Shown here: positions 48,612 through 59,639 of the stretch, piece by piece
How the letters are laid out: each line of letters opens with the position of its first letter
Position numbering within the stretch: position 1 is the first letter of the stretch
Origin: Paramacrobiotus metropolitanus
Taxonomy: Eukaryota; Tardigrada; Eutardigrada; Parachela; Macrobiotidae
Length of the DNA: 64,000 nucleotides
Direction of reading: 5' to 3'
NCBI RefSeq assembly: GCF_019649055.1
Contig: NW_026570458.1
Coordinates: forward strand, 1 to 64,000
The notes under the pieces: generated by a model
Databases searched by the model: none
What the model was told of the DNA's origin: nothing
What the model saw: the letters and a program-made list of their open reading frames with translations, nothing else
Program-made: the position numbers and the translations under genes

Positions 48612-51600
48612 ATGCATTTATATGGAGACCTTTACCGATCTGTGTACGCATTTAATGCGGTGGATGTGGAGGTAGATGGGATGTTGCAACACGGGCATGT
48701 TATTGACGTGGTCGATGTCGACAAATATCCACAATTCCTACTCGTCGATTTTGGATGCGCAGATCACGAACCGGAGCTCTGTGAATACGGGAAGGTCTTC
48801 GAATGCTCAAAGGAACTTGAAAAGATAATGGATGAAGAGTGGATCAAGGGATATGAAGACCATTACGGATATTCCACGCCCGATGTTGAGGTACTGCTGC
48901 GCGGTCATCCCGATCTTCCCTGGCAGTGGTTTCCGGCCAAAATTATCCGCTACGTTTCGCTGCGCCTTTACACTCCGGATCACGCCCTGGTAGAAGTAGA
49001 GTTTAATGGATGCACTGCCCGCGAACTGCTTCCCCTGGAGCAAATTCGGCTGCGGACGACGGAGGCGGTGCTGCAGAGCAGAACGCTCTTGCCGGGTCAT
49101 TTCTGCATCGAGGTTGTCTCCGGTGAGAGATATTTAACAACAACGGCGGCGCTGGCGCAAAGCAGCACGGACCGTACGAAGAGTTTTGCAGAAAATATGG
49201 AGCGATATTTCCGTTTCGAATATCGGCGCCGTTTGGTATCCGAGCTACGCCAGATGCAACGTCGCCGTGCGGTAATTCCGATCAACATGGACATGGTGAG
49301 TGGGAAGTGTAGTTCGCAGCGTTTGCTTTGCCAAAATGTGAATTTGCCGCTTAAAAGTTGCAGCCATGTATGCCATGATGGAAAGTTGATTGCATACTCT
49401 TATCTGAAGATAGAAACTGCTCGAAAGTCGAAAACATGTAGACAGAACATGTCACTAACCCGGGCACGTCTGTCTTGCAAAGTTCAGAAAATCTCATATT
49501 GTGAGCGACAGAGCATCCGTTGTATGCCTCAAGGACACTGTCATATGAAAAGATTTATGATCAAAGACTTCACAGCTGCGACAGTGCCCAAAATTTCAGT
49601 TTGCAACATCATAATGGTAATACAGCCGCATTCCACATACAGCCACATTTGACGACAGAAGGTTATAGTTATTTGTGGTTATCAGCTTTTTGTGGCGATA
49701 GCTACTTCACGGTGGTCTTTTCTTATTGCCAAAAAACGCCAATTAGATGGCAAATTTAGTTCGATTAATTGGTTTCCTGCTCTAGTGTATATTCTCCACT
49801 ACTTCGCTTTGACCATTATTTCGAACGGTTGCACTGTACGAATCAATATTTCTAACACCCAGCACACACATTTACCCGGGTTGGTCTACGGCTTTTACGC
49901 TCGGCATTCGAGTCAGCGCAATCAGCCAGCTCACATGCTAAACCGCATGCTACATGCTGCAGCCTACGTGACTCTAGGCCGCATTTCGGTTAGCCTGTTC
50001 AAGTAGTCGCCCGCTAGAGTGGCTGTAAGTTTTACCGAGTGTTAGAAATATTGATTCGCACAGTGCAACCGTTCGAAATAATGGTCAAAGCGAAGTACTA
50101 CAAATAAACGCGTCTATAACAAGAAAACGATGCAAGTTTTATATAGCCGATGTCATGTTGCATTAATGGCGAAGCGGTTTCCCATGTTGGCACTCCTTCA
50201 ACCGTCTTTTGAGCAGCTTATAATGAGCTCAGTATAACTAGGCAGAATTATCACAAGCGGGCCAGGCAATTCCAGATTCTGAATTTGTTTTTTTTTTCCT
50301 TCATTTTTCCTTGCGAGACCATTTGTTCATTAGGCCCGTGATACGTCCGCACACTGCACAGTCAATTGATGTATCTCAGTTCTCATCGCATTCATAACTG
50401 ATTTCGTGACCTTTTATCCTTTTCCAAAATACACAGCTGAAATCATCCTAAAAATAAAAAAAGTATGAATAATATCAGAGGCTGCCATAAAGACGGCTGT
50501 CCGTGGGTATCTCAGCGAAGGGAGGGCGGCCAGATGAAGTCCGAAAGAATTTCCTGTTGAGGAAATTCTGAAAAATGGCGACAGGCGGAATCGAACCGCT
50601 GGCTACCGAGTGTGTGATCCACGTAGCACAGCCACTGTGCCATCGCCGTTGTTGGCTGAGATCAAGATTTTTGTGCTTGAGCTTGAGACAACCAGGTAGG
50701 CGGCGGATGGGGCGGCTGTCCTGAGGGCAGAGTCTTCTACTCTGACAATAAGCAGTTCGAATTAAGATGCTTTAACAGAATCGTTTAGGTATTCTGCATA
50801 TTTTCTTCACAAAATGAGCTCTAATTAAATTCGACAAACAAAACGTGTCCTGGTTATCTATCTGATCTATTTGCTCTTTTGCAGAGAGACTCGAGCGCTG
50901 ATGGTATAGCCTTGCCGGTGGAGATTCTGAAAGAGGTCTTCCTTGCGCTGGGAACCATCGACCGACAGCGCTGTCGGCGCATCTGCCCACTTTGGAACGA
51001 GATCATACATCAGCCGGAAGTGTGTGCGGACATTCGTGTAACTCTGGAGGCGCCTCTACCCATTATTCAGATGCCCCATGAAGCCTGGTACGACTATACG
51101 GCATATGCGGTATATTGCTGCCTGTTGAAGCATGTATCGTCCGCTACACGCACGATTTGTGTAAGGGAATTCAGTTGGCGCGAAGAAAGAAGAAACCAAC
51201 AGGACTACGAACGGGAACCCACTTCGTCCCTTGATCGGGTGCTGAACTTCCTACTGAAACCTCTCCTGGACGACGGGACCGTGCGGATCCAGCGCTTGAT
51301 CCTGCAGCGGCGCCGCCAGATCATACATTTTCACCGCCATCGCTTGTCGGACTGGTTCGACGGAATGGTGAAACTGTATGCCAAATTCCGCTCCTGCTGT
51401 CAACGCATTATCTGGGCTAATTGGAGTCTCGGTGTCACCATTAGTCGCAGAGGCCTCACATACACGGTAAGCACGATCGAAGTGATCGTAAATTTAATTT
51501 GACAGTCATGACTAACTCTGGAGTAGGCTTGAACTGTTCGCTGGACCTGTTGAGTTTCCACTGTCACAAAAGGTTAATCTTTTTCAAGAAAGCTAAGCAA

Positions 51601-53250
51601 GCACAGGCCACAGGGAATAGTGCTAGGAAAATGCATAGTTATTAGCCATGGCCGACCCGAAGCGTAACACTCTGCTAACTGTTTTACCTTTTGAATAATT
51701 CATGTGTACATCGAAATCACCATTATTTCGCACAGCTGCGCTGTGGGAACCAATAAGTCTAACATCCGCCAAATTGACAGTGGGCAGTTGATTATTATAA
51801 AGACTTAGCATGGACTATGGACTCGTCCGTAAAGAACTTTGCAACATTACCGGTTCCACCGCACTTTTTCCAAAGGGGTGTGAAGCGAGAAGCGGCTCAC
51901 GTACAGCGACAAAGTCATTCAAAGAATTTCAACGTATTGCGCCGTCGTGCAGTGGTACTGCCTACGCGGATCTAACAACGTAGCCGGGGTTCGATTCCAC
52001 CATTGGCGCCTTTTTCAGCCGTTTCCCGGTTTCCCTTGGATTGCGCCCTGCTTAGAGGGGTTCGGTTAGTTTACTTTGCAAACTGACAGTTTTGTCTGTC
52101 CACTGAATCGGAGAATTTCTCGCTGCGCTCCGGTCGACTAAATCAAAAATTAATTCTGCAGGTCATGCTCGGGTGGGCGTGGCCAGAATCAAATGTAATT
52201 AACAGTACATAAAATTGGTTATTCAATGGGATGCCACCGGGAGACCGGTGACATTTCCCTGGTTGAGTTCGATGAAAGACGGCACCGAGTGTCACTTGCA
52301 GTCACTGTCAGATTAATTCATTACTTTGAGCAGGAATACGACATGGAGTTGTATTTTCCCCTGGCCAAATTCAACCTGGATTCCCTGAATGCGGCACAGT
52401 TTTGGGAGCTGTTCGAGAATAACTTGTGCGGAGAGGCGGAGAATGTGGAACTCGTAACAAAGTGGTGGCCACGAAGCATACTTTGGAGGGATTTTATTTC
52501 CCGCAAAATAGTGGCAAAGGTAATTTAAACTTATATTAGAAAATTGTCGGTTACTGCAGGGGCTCATGTGAAATTGTGAATTACTTCGCATTTGCTACTA
52601 TCTTCGACGGTCGGGTGTTCTCGAGAATTTGAAGAGTTATTTTACTTGTTCAAATTATTGGGTTCTTTTAGTTTGAATGTAATGCCTCGTCCCGAATTCG
52701 AAGCGAATCTTGTTGCGATACAGCAACTCCACCTCGCGAGGTGGCTTCGCCTACCGTATCTGTAGGCGTGGCCACTGCATACAGCCACCTCGTGCGGTTT
52801 AGCAACGGTACCAAAGCTAGATTCGCTTCGAATTGGAGACGCACCCTAAATGGCATTGACATGTACAAGGTTATAATAAATATGTTATATTAAAAATCTT
52901 CGACTAACTCCATGGGCGGGTATCCAATAATCACGAAAGTTTCTTTGCAGATTTTAACAAAGTGTCAGAAGGGCGATCCGCGCCCCAATGCGTACTATTC
53001 CGATCAGAAATGGACATACGACAATCTGGACAGTGTGGATGTGATGAAGTTAAATAAACTGGGTCTGCGTGTGTTGTCTTGGTGTATGCGCAAAGAGCTT
53101 GCCGGGTCGTCGGAAGACAGCGAAGCCGACGAGTCACAGGAAGACAGTGAAAGCGACGATTCATCGGAAGACTGTAGTGAACTTTCCCATAAGCTATCGG
53201 AAGCTCTTAAAAATTACTTAAATGCAAACGAAGGTGGATGGGAGCAATAA
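48612..53250 (+). CDS. Agenet/Tudor-like + F-box protein 2
   Basis: Exons 48612-49295, 50885-51466, 52334-52519 and 52951-53250 join in phase 0 and give 583 residues. The ATG at 48612 (MHLYGD) aligns with the start of gene 1 (MPFYGK). Residues 1-228 carry the same two beta-rich units (VDVEVDGMLQHGHVIDV; VEVLLRGHPDLPWQWFPAKI...LLPLEQIRLR). The second is the clearest Agenet/Tudor match in the window. The F-box is at about 237-278 (LPVEILKEVFLALGTIDRQRCRRIC). It has one intron more than gene 1, and the helical middle part is split. The C-terminus is highly acidic (SSEDSEADESQEDSESDDSS), longer than in gene 1. The 1.6-kb first intron contains a foldback element and a SINE. The third acceptor (52333) was chosen as the only one that keeps phase; a small missed exon is possible. 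Confidence 0.75.
49801..50096. mobile_element. Foldback/MITE with 58-bp inverted arms
   Basis: Arms 49801-49858 and 50039-50096 are inverted copies that differ at one position (57 of 58). They are separated by 180 bp of unique sequence. ACT occurs directly outside both ends and may be a 3-bp target duplication. There is no coding capacity. It sits in intron 1 of Agenet/F-box gene 2. A diverged single arm occurs at 51719-51766. Confidence 0.8.
50475..50745 (-). mobile_element. tRNA-like SINE, family 1, copy b
   Basis: On the minus strand it reads 5' hairpin (AGAGT / ACTCT), spacer, tRNA-like unit (50576-50647; acceptor start GGCGATG, box B GGTTCGATTCC) and tail ending in TTTATGGCAGCCTCTGA. 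It matches 10676-10924 along its length. It lies in intron 1 of Agenet/F-box gene 2, antisense to the gene. Confidence 0.8.
51719..51766 (+). repeat. Diverged single arm of the foldback family
   Basis: CCATTATTTCG...CTGTG.GAA.CAATA..TCTAACA follows the same pattern as the arm at 49811-49858, with about ten differences. No inverted partner was found nearby. Confidence 0.5.
51879..52055 (+). mobile_element. tRNA-like SINE, family 2, copy b
   Basis: Matches 37397-37573 along its full length. The tRNA-like unit is at 51939-52010. The flanks carry a perfect AGGGG duplication (51874-51878 and 52056-52060). It lies in intron 2 of Agenet/F-box gene 2, sense orientation. Confidence 0.8.
52695..52834. 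repeat. 140-bp foldback element
   Basis: AATTCGAAGCGAATCT at 52695-52710 is exactly inverted at 52819-52834. The inner sequence also pairs in part (CCACCTCGCGAGGTGG, GCCTAC...GTAGGC), so the whole unit can fold into a long branched hairpin. It lies in intron 3 of Agenet/F-box gene 2. Confidence 0.75.
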
Positions 53251-54029
53251 ATAGGCACGAAAATTTCAAGCTGCCATAGCTTCTTTATAAGATTTACTTT
53301 ATTGGATTTTGCGGTTTCAGTCGTATTGATCTCGAGCGTGTTGACCAGAAATAATTTTTTTTGATTCGCCGGTGCTTGAATGCCTGTTTAGCGTATTTCA
53401 TGCTCCACCTGCAGCTAAAGCAATAACAGTTCCAAATGAACAACCTTCAAGAAAATTTTCAATCCTGAGTTCAACCAGCGTCAGATAATTGACTTTCTCA
53501 CAAGATAAAGTAACCTTCTTGATGTCAGTTGTCCATCGCTTGGTCACAGATATGTGGCATGTGTCCGCAACATCCGCATAAAACGATCATTCTGCCTCCC
53601 AGTTTTGATTAAACACCTGTTTTGCTTTGTTTATTAAGTACAAGATCTATACTACGCGCGGCGCCCCATAGTTTTGAGATCTCTATAACCATAAAACTTC
53701 TGGAGAAACGGACAACGCCATTAGATCCGGGATAGTTCAGAAGTGGCCTGTGTTGTTTTTATGAAAATATCGAGCCGGCTTCAAGCCGGCATCAAGACCA
53801 GATTGATCCAACCCATCTTAAAGGTCACCTTGAAACTTAGAAATATTTGCCTAGATACAATACAAAATACCAAGTGACACAATTATCACACTGATTAAAC
53901 CGAAAAATAAATAAATTATGGTACTTATTCAAACACTCGCGTTATTCAAACATTGCTGCCGATGTTGCCGAACGCGAAACATGTTTAAAATCAACCGATA
54001 TAAAATGTAAAAATATCAAATATAAAATC
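53251..54029. other. Non-coding stretch
   Basis: 3' flank of the F-box gene. No feature that I can support. Confidence 0.4.
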
Positions 54030-54910
54030 AATACGAAAAATCACTGGACGAGTGAGTGACCGAAACACTATCACCGACCACTGAGCGGAATCTCTAGATG
54101 AATGGGTGATCGAGCGGGTGACCACTGACCAGTAAGAAAAATCACTAGACAAGTGAGTGACCGAAACACCATTACTGCCCACTGAGCGGAATTTCTAGGT
54201 GAGCGAGTCATCGAGCGGGCTTTGCTCTTGCTCACCTAACGGGCTCTGTGCACTGGACAGTAGTTGTAGCAGGGTCACATCCTCACCTAGCGATTTTTCT
54301 CCTTACCTAGCGATATTTCTTACTGGACAGGTTGAGCTCGGTCAGTCATTCACCTAGTGATTGAGTGCGTCAAAAAATCGCTAGGTGAGTACGTGACCGA
54401 GCTACCACCACTGTCCAGTGCCCAGAACCCGCTAGGTGAAAGAGTACCGAGATGCCACTACTGTCCAGTGCACAAACTCCGTTAAGTGATCTATTGACCG
54501 AGCTACCACTACTGTCCAGTGCATAGATCCCGTGAGGAAGATGGGTGACCAGAGCTACCAATACTGCCCAGCGCACAGAGCCCGTTAGGTGAACGCGTGA
54601 CCAAGCTACCAATACTGTCCAGTGCACAGAGCCCGTTAGGTGAACGCGTGACCGAGCTACCACTACTGTCCAGTGCACGAACTCCGTTAAGTGATCTAGT
54701 GACCGAGGTACCACTACTGTCCAGTGCACAAACTCCGTTAAGTGATCTAACGAGCGAGCTAGCACTACTGTCCAGCGCATAGACTCCGTTAAGTGATCTA
54801 GTGACCGAGTAACCAGTACTGTCCTTTGCATAGATCCCGTTAGGAAGGTGGGTGACCGAGCTACCAAAGCTATCCAGTGCACAGAGACCGTTAGGTGAAC
54901 GTATGACCAA
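54030..54910 (-). repeat. 51-bp minisatellite
   Basis: CTGTCCAGTGC recurs every 51-52 bp (about 54410, 54461, 54512, 54564, 54615, 54666, 54717, 54768) with the unit frame GTGACCGAGCTACCACTAC...CCGTTARGTGA. Left of 54370 the array decays into two longer (about 110 bp) related units. Since 51 is divisible by 3, several frames stay open over the array, up to 186 codons on the minus strand with a 17-residue repeat. No start context, splice site or signal supports translation. Confidence 0.9.
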
Positions 54911-55204
54911 ACTGCAATATTACTGTGCAAAATAGAGCAGGGCCTGCTAAGTTCTTAATAGGTGACCTATCTAGCACCACTGCCCAGTCTTAGCGTCCTT
55001 TTAGTTTGTAATGTGATACTCTCGTGGGTGATTAGATTCGGATGGTTTTTCGCTAAGAAAATTTAACAAAAATGATCTGTAAAGTCAAAGTAATTGCGTT
55101 CGACTGCACGAAACCAAAACATCCATTTTTTTATAAAATTTTTGTTATCGGGCTCTTCAGATTTATCCGTTCTAAGTTAACAATCCGTAAACCGGCCAAG
55201 GAGT

Positions 55205-55453
55205 TTAGAACCCAAGAAACGCGGAGGCGAAGCCGAGGCTGTTTCTTGTACGTATTATGATCGCGAAAGTTAAAAACCGTTTGCTCGAAAGAAGTGCGGA
55301 ACATACTCCAGCCCATATTCTGCATTTTAGAAGCGGTGCAACTGCAGTTAATTTGTCCAGTACGCAGACCGCGAATGGTCCAGCTGCCAGTTTACAGACA
55401 ATTTGAAAACAAATTGTACAAAGGAAAAAAAACAGCAGAATCGTGGTGCACAT
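55205..55453 (-). CDS. Hypothetical small ORF with signal-like start
   Basis: Begins directly after the stop of the LRR paralogue. The first residues (CTTILLFFFLCTICF) would serve as a signal peptide. The rest has four further cysteines and no known domain. It may be the first exon of an unseen gene or 3' untranslated sequence. Confidence 0.2.
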   Translation of the reverse strand: MCTTILLFFFLCTICFQIVCKLAAGPFAVCVLDKLTAVAPLLKCRIWAGVCSALLSSKRFLTFAIIIRTRNSLGFASAFLGF

Positions 55454-55459
55454 AGAAGG

Positions 55460-56180
55460 CTAGCAGCCCATCGCGGATGCGCTCGCCCGGGCTACGTCGC
55501 GCATGACGTAGTAGCGGCTGAGGGAAATGTGCTGAATTTTATTATCCATCATCAGCTCGCTAGTCTGTAACAGAAAGGCGATCAATACTGTATTAGACGA
55601 CTGACATTTATTTTAGTGTTTGCCGTAAATGTAAACAAAAAGTAATACTCTGGAACGCATTTTACGAACTGATGTACTTGTACTGTTGCTATCAGTACCT
55701 TGGCACTGGTGGTTAGCGGTTTGAGGAAGGACCCGTTCAGCGAAGTTAAATTGTTAAACATGATGGTGAGCGTGTGAAGTTTCGGGCGCGCCGATCCGGG
55801 CGTGCCTCCCAGCGCGGTTAGGGCGTTGACGGCGATGGTGACAAGCGGTTGCTGTATAACCACAACTGCTCCAGACTCACAAACACCCCGAAGGTCTTCC
55901 GGATGATCGTTGGTAAACAGATTTGACTCAGATCTAAATCCATTGGCATCACCCGCACATGGACGAGGAAGTCGACGACGTTGAAGGGAATGGGTAAGCC
56001 ATCGAGCGCCACACAGATAGTGGTCAGTCTTAGGCTGGTGAGGTTAGGGCAAGGTGGGAGGGTCGCGAAGGTGCAGTAAGCAGCTCGGCAAGCAATAACA
56101 GCGGGACATTTCGCCAATCGCAAAGCGGGGGTACTGGCTACGATAGCGCTGAGATTAACTGCGGGTAAACCGCAGACACA
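55460..56180 (-). pseudogene. LRR paralogue with frameshift
   Basis: Minus segments 56180-55699 and 55564-55460 match the LRR gene at 12.4-13.5 kb: CGLPAVNLSAI against CDVPAVNLSAI, SLNGSFLKPLTTSAK against MLDWNVFKPLTRSVE, the same donor position, and a last exon TSELMMDNKIQHISLSRYY against TIDLTNNNIQRIFLSGFF. A single-base frame change near 55845 separates SLEQLWLYSN from LVTIAVNALTALGG. No confident signal-peptide exon was found; open frames at 56138-56610 could hold it. The last exon is also truncated and lacks the C-cap cysteines. If the frame change is a sequencing error the gene may be intact. Confidence 0.6.
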
Positions 56181-56619
56181 CTGTTTTCATTGGCTGCTGC
56201 AACCCGCTGAAATATTGCCTCTTTGGTATTTAGGTGCTTCGTGTGCAGTGTACCCTTGTAATAAACAGCTAATGTCCCTCGGATCGCGCCCTGCCTAGAG
56301 AGGGTTGCAACTTGCAGCAGAAGGTTAGCGGTACCGTCACCCTCGACGTTGGACATCTCCGCAACGTGTTGCGTGATGTTTCGCCAAACGGCACCCGTCC
56401 AGTTAACTTCCATGTCACGCGCATGAATGCGGCTTTATAAGTATTTGCGATAGTAGGTGATAGTGACAGATGGCGTATTCGTAACAAAACTGCAACTAGC
56501 GGCAACTCTTTATTGAAGAAAATGGCCAGAGAAATGAAAGAGGGCATGTATTGCTCCGGCATCGAAGCACCGCTCACGTACTTTAAGGGGCGACTGGGCA
56601 TCTGAGGCATCAGGTCAGA

Positions 56620-59600
56620 TTAGTAGAAGAAAAACGAGAAAATAATTAGCACGCTATTAAAGAGTAAAGCGCGTGACTGTGTCAATAAAAGTATGTAATC
56701 AGCGCTAGACGCGCTGTTGTAGATTGGTACCGATTGAAGCTTGTTGTAATCTGCTGTTGAATCGTTCTCCCTCGTAGCATTCAACGTGGTAAACACTTTT
56801 TTCAAAGCCGGACTGCATGCGCGCTTGTCGCGCTCATTACAGGCCTTCACGAATATTGCGTATGCCGCAGAAGGCCGTAAGCCGGTGATAGTCCAAGCTG
56901 TTTCCTTTGTAAAAATATAATCAGAACCGTTGTGATCGATCCTGTAATTCCCGACGAGGCCGATCGAGGGTTCCCAAGTGATACGAATACTGTTACTGGT
57001 GATCTTTGTGGCAGTGAGTGCCGTGACGTTGTTAGGCTTCAGCTGCACCTCCAGGAACCGCTTGTCACTCTGCAAGTCCCCTCGCTCGGTCCATCCCTGG
57101 ATTTTATAACTTGTCCCAGGAACGAGACTGGTAAACTCCACTTCGTACCTGTCTTCATCGTTCGGCAAGACATATTTTGGTGGCATCCCATCCACAGCGA
57201 AGACGAGCCTTGTGAAGAGACTGTACTTTGATTTCCAGCTGGTATGGACCAGAAACCTGACAGACGTTTGGGAGACTTCAGAATGTGAGTAGATTACAGC
57301 CGGCGGAACTGAAAACAAAAGCAAAGTCAAATAAGACTGGAGTGTGACGTGCTTTTATGTAGTTGGCACTAATGGAGAGTTAGGAGACGCAGATGAAAAC
57401 ACAAACCGTTTTTCTGTTATTCCGTTACAGGAACCACATAGTTACTAAGTAAACAAAATACAGATACAGTATATCTTGAGTTTTAAGAACCGAAAGCGTT
57501 TGCGACCATATTGCGAATCAGCCCTCGCTCTTCAAATCTTGTCAGGCTAAGCACGTCAAAAGTTTTGTTAAATTGTCTCAAGACAAGACTGCAAGGGCTG
57601 TTGTCGCCTGTCAACTTACTCGAACGGACAACTTGCGACACTTCTTCACTGAGCAGGTCGCAAGCAACAGCCACCACACGGACTTCGTACGTCGCTCCGA
57701 AATACTGAAGCCAAATAGAGTAGTTGACAATCATCGAGTCATTGCGAATGGAGATTTCTTTCACCGGCTCATCTTTCACATCCAGGTTCCGCAGGTGCAC
57801 CCAGTAGTATTTCGTGGCATTCGACGGCCGCTGAATTTGCAGCATCAGCTTCACTGACAGAGGTTGCACGATCAGGCTGGGCTTGAGTGGACCTGCAGTA
57901 TTACTTAACACAGTAAATATCTGCAGATATAACGTTTTTAAATATCTGTAATATAATAATTGCCTCTTTCTAAGTTTTTGGTTATGTAAAAATTCCCTCA
58001 CACACTGTACATGCGTTGTCATCTTTTACGCAAGGTTATGCATAATATATGCCGGTTACATAACTGACTTGATCATCAATCGCTTGAGCATGACATGGTT
58101 AATAAAGGCGTCCGCAAACCAACATGACTGTTAGCAGAATGCAGAAGAAAGCGCATTTTCTTACGACTGCAATAGGGTGTTACGGCAGTCTCCACACTGG
58201 AAACATCCTCCACAACACTCTTCATTCGGAAGGAATATTTCGCGCCAGCCTCTAATCCCGTCACATTGAAGCTCGTAATGCTGGCGTTGGAGACGTTGAT
58301 TACTTTCGGATCCGGTGGAGGCTTGGTGGCGCCGGCATCGTCGTCGCGTTGGTAGAGAATCTGGTAGCCTTGAACGCGACTATTAACCGGCTTGAACCAT
58401 TCGAGCATGATGCTGTTGGTAGTCGTCAAGCTGCTGTTGGCCGCAATATCAATTACAGGAGAAGGATCTGCAAAAATACGAAACAGTCGTTCTTATTATG
58501 AGAAACTGGTCAACGTTTCCGACTGACCAGCTTCAAGATTTAGTATTCATAGTGCGCGAATAAACCCACTCACACGTCATTCTTTCAAAGTAGCGAAAGA
58601 CATTTCGACGATTCTGTAACATCCTCACGAAGATTAAATAATGCGTGCCTGTAACAGACAAATACAAGCACTGTAATGATTTTGGTCGACCACCAGCAAA
58701 CCACGTTTTGCGCACCTCCAACCAAACCGCGGAAGCTGACGCGTTGGCCTGTTGTAAGATTTCCGTTCACAACCCTGTTATCCTCGGAAATTGCACTGCA
58801 AGTTTCAACGTGCCAGCAAAATGATAACAACTATTTGCTAACTGCTACTCGCCTATATATGAACTGAACTGAAGGTCATAACATAATTGCCGAAAACGAC
58901 AAAATCAGACGTAACTGCACGCTCTTTCTGTCAATTTTTTAATAGAACCAGAGGATTAACGGGAATAACACAAGGAAAGCTCGATATACTGCTCAAAATG
59001 ATATTAACGGTAACGCTGAGAACGTAATGCTCATTCAGCTTACCTAGCTGCTAGAAATTCAACATTCACATCCGCTGTTTCCATCACAATTTCCGGTCGA
59101 TCAATCAGTGCCGTCACAGACACAGATGTATCCGATGCTACAGGGATATCACATTAAAAGATCTGTCTTGAACTCCGTTTAGTGATTTCTCAGTATACTG
59201 GGCCGTCGTATGTCATCTGTCTACCTTTTATTCGGCAATAACCAGTTCTTATAACACTAAACGTGCGCTGGTACAAACTAATTAAAGTCATTCAGCATTT
59301 GACAGTCAACACAGAACACGATCTGTTTTTGAGCGTTTTCTTAATGAAACCCGAAGGCAGCTTACCATCACCGGATTCACTGGCAAGATTGGCACCTCGT
59401 GAAATCTGAAAAGGATTAACACGGCAGTTAGTTGCTGGTTCACAGTTCATCATTTAACATCAATAAGCGCACAAATTGTCATTTGGTCGGAATGCTGTCA
59501 CTTATACCATTAATTTTGTTCTTACTGTAATGAAACCGGCAAGTATCCAAATCAAGAGTAATTGTGACGCTGACGTCGAAGAAGAACGCCAAAGATTTCT

Positions 59601-59627
59601 CCACACCGCACACTGCGTTAACGCCAT
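56620..59627 (-). CDS. Secreted or anchored fibronectin III protein A
   Basis: Minus exons 59627-59526, 59405-59366, 59137-59044, 58795-58716, 58648-58574, 58467-58165, 57892-57620 and 57308-56620 join with consistent phases and give about 551 residues. The first exon is a signal peptide (SQLLLIWILAGFIT). Exons 3-5 form a beta-rich unit (SVSVTALIDRPEIVMETAD; RVSFRGLVGG). Residues 131-231 are a fibronectin III domain (SIMLEWFKP...VQGYQILYQ...VTGLEAGAKYSF), followed by two more Ig/FN3-like units and a final FN3 (SIRITWEP...ITGLRPSAAYAIFV). The C-terminus ends hydrophobic (LLFNSVLIIFSFFFY), fitting a GPI or membrane anchor. Exon 5 uses a donor at 58573; its paralogue reads 14 codons further. Probably a cell-surface or matrix protein. 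Confidence 0.75.
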
Positions 59628-59639
59628 GATCCTGGCTTG

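Noticed and set aside
54370-54930. 186-codon open frame on the minus strand
   Set aside because: It follows from the 51-bp period of the minisatellite; two other frames are open as well and there is no signal or splice support.
56270-56310. SINE family 2 tail in the LRR paralogue
   Set aside because: About 27 bases resemble the end of the SINE (CTCGGAT.GCGCCCTGC.TAGAG), but nothing else of the element is present.
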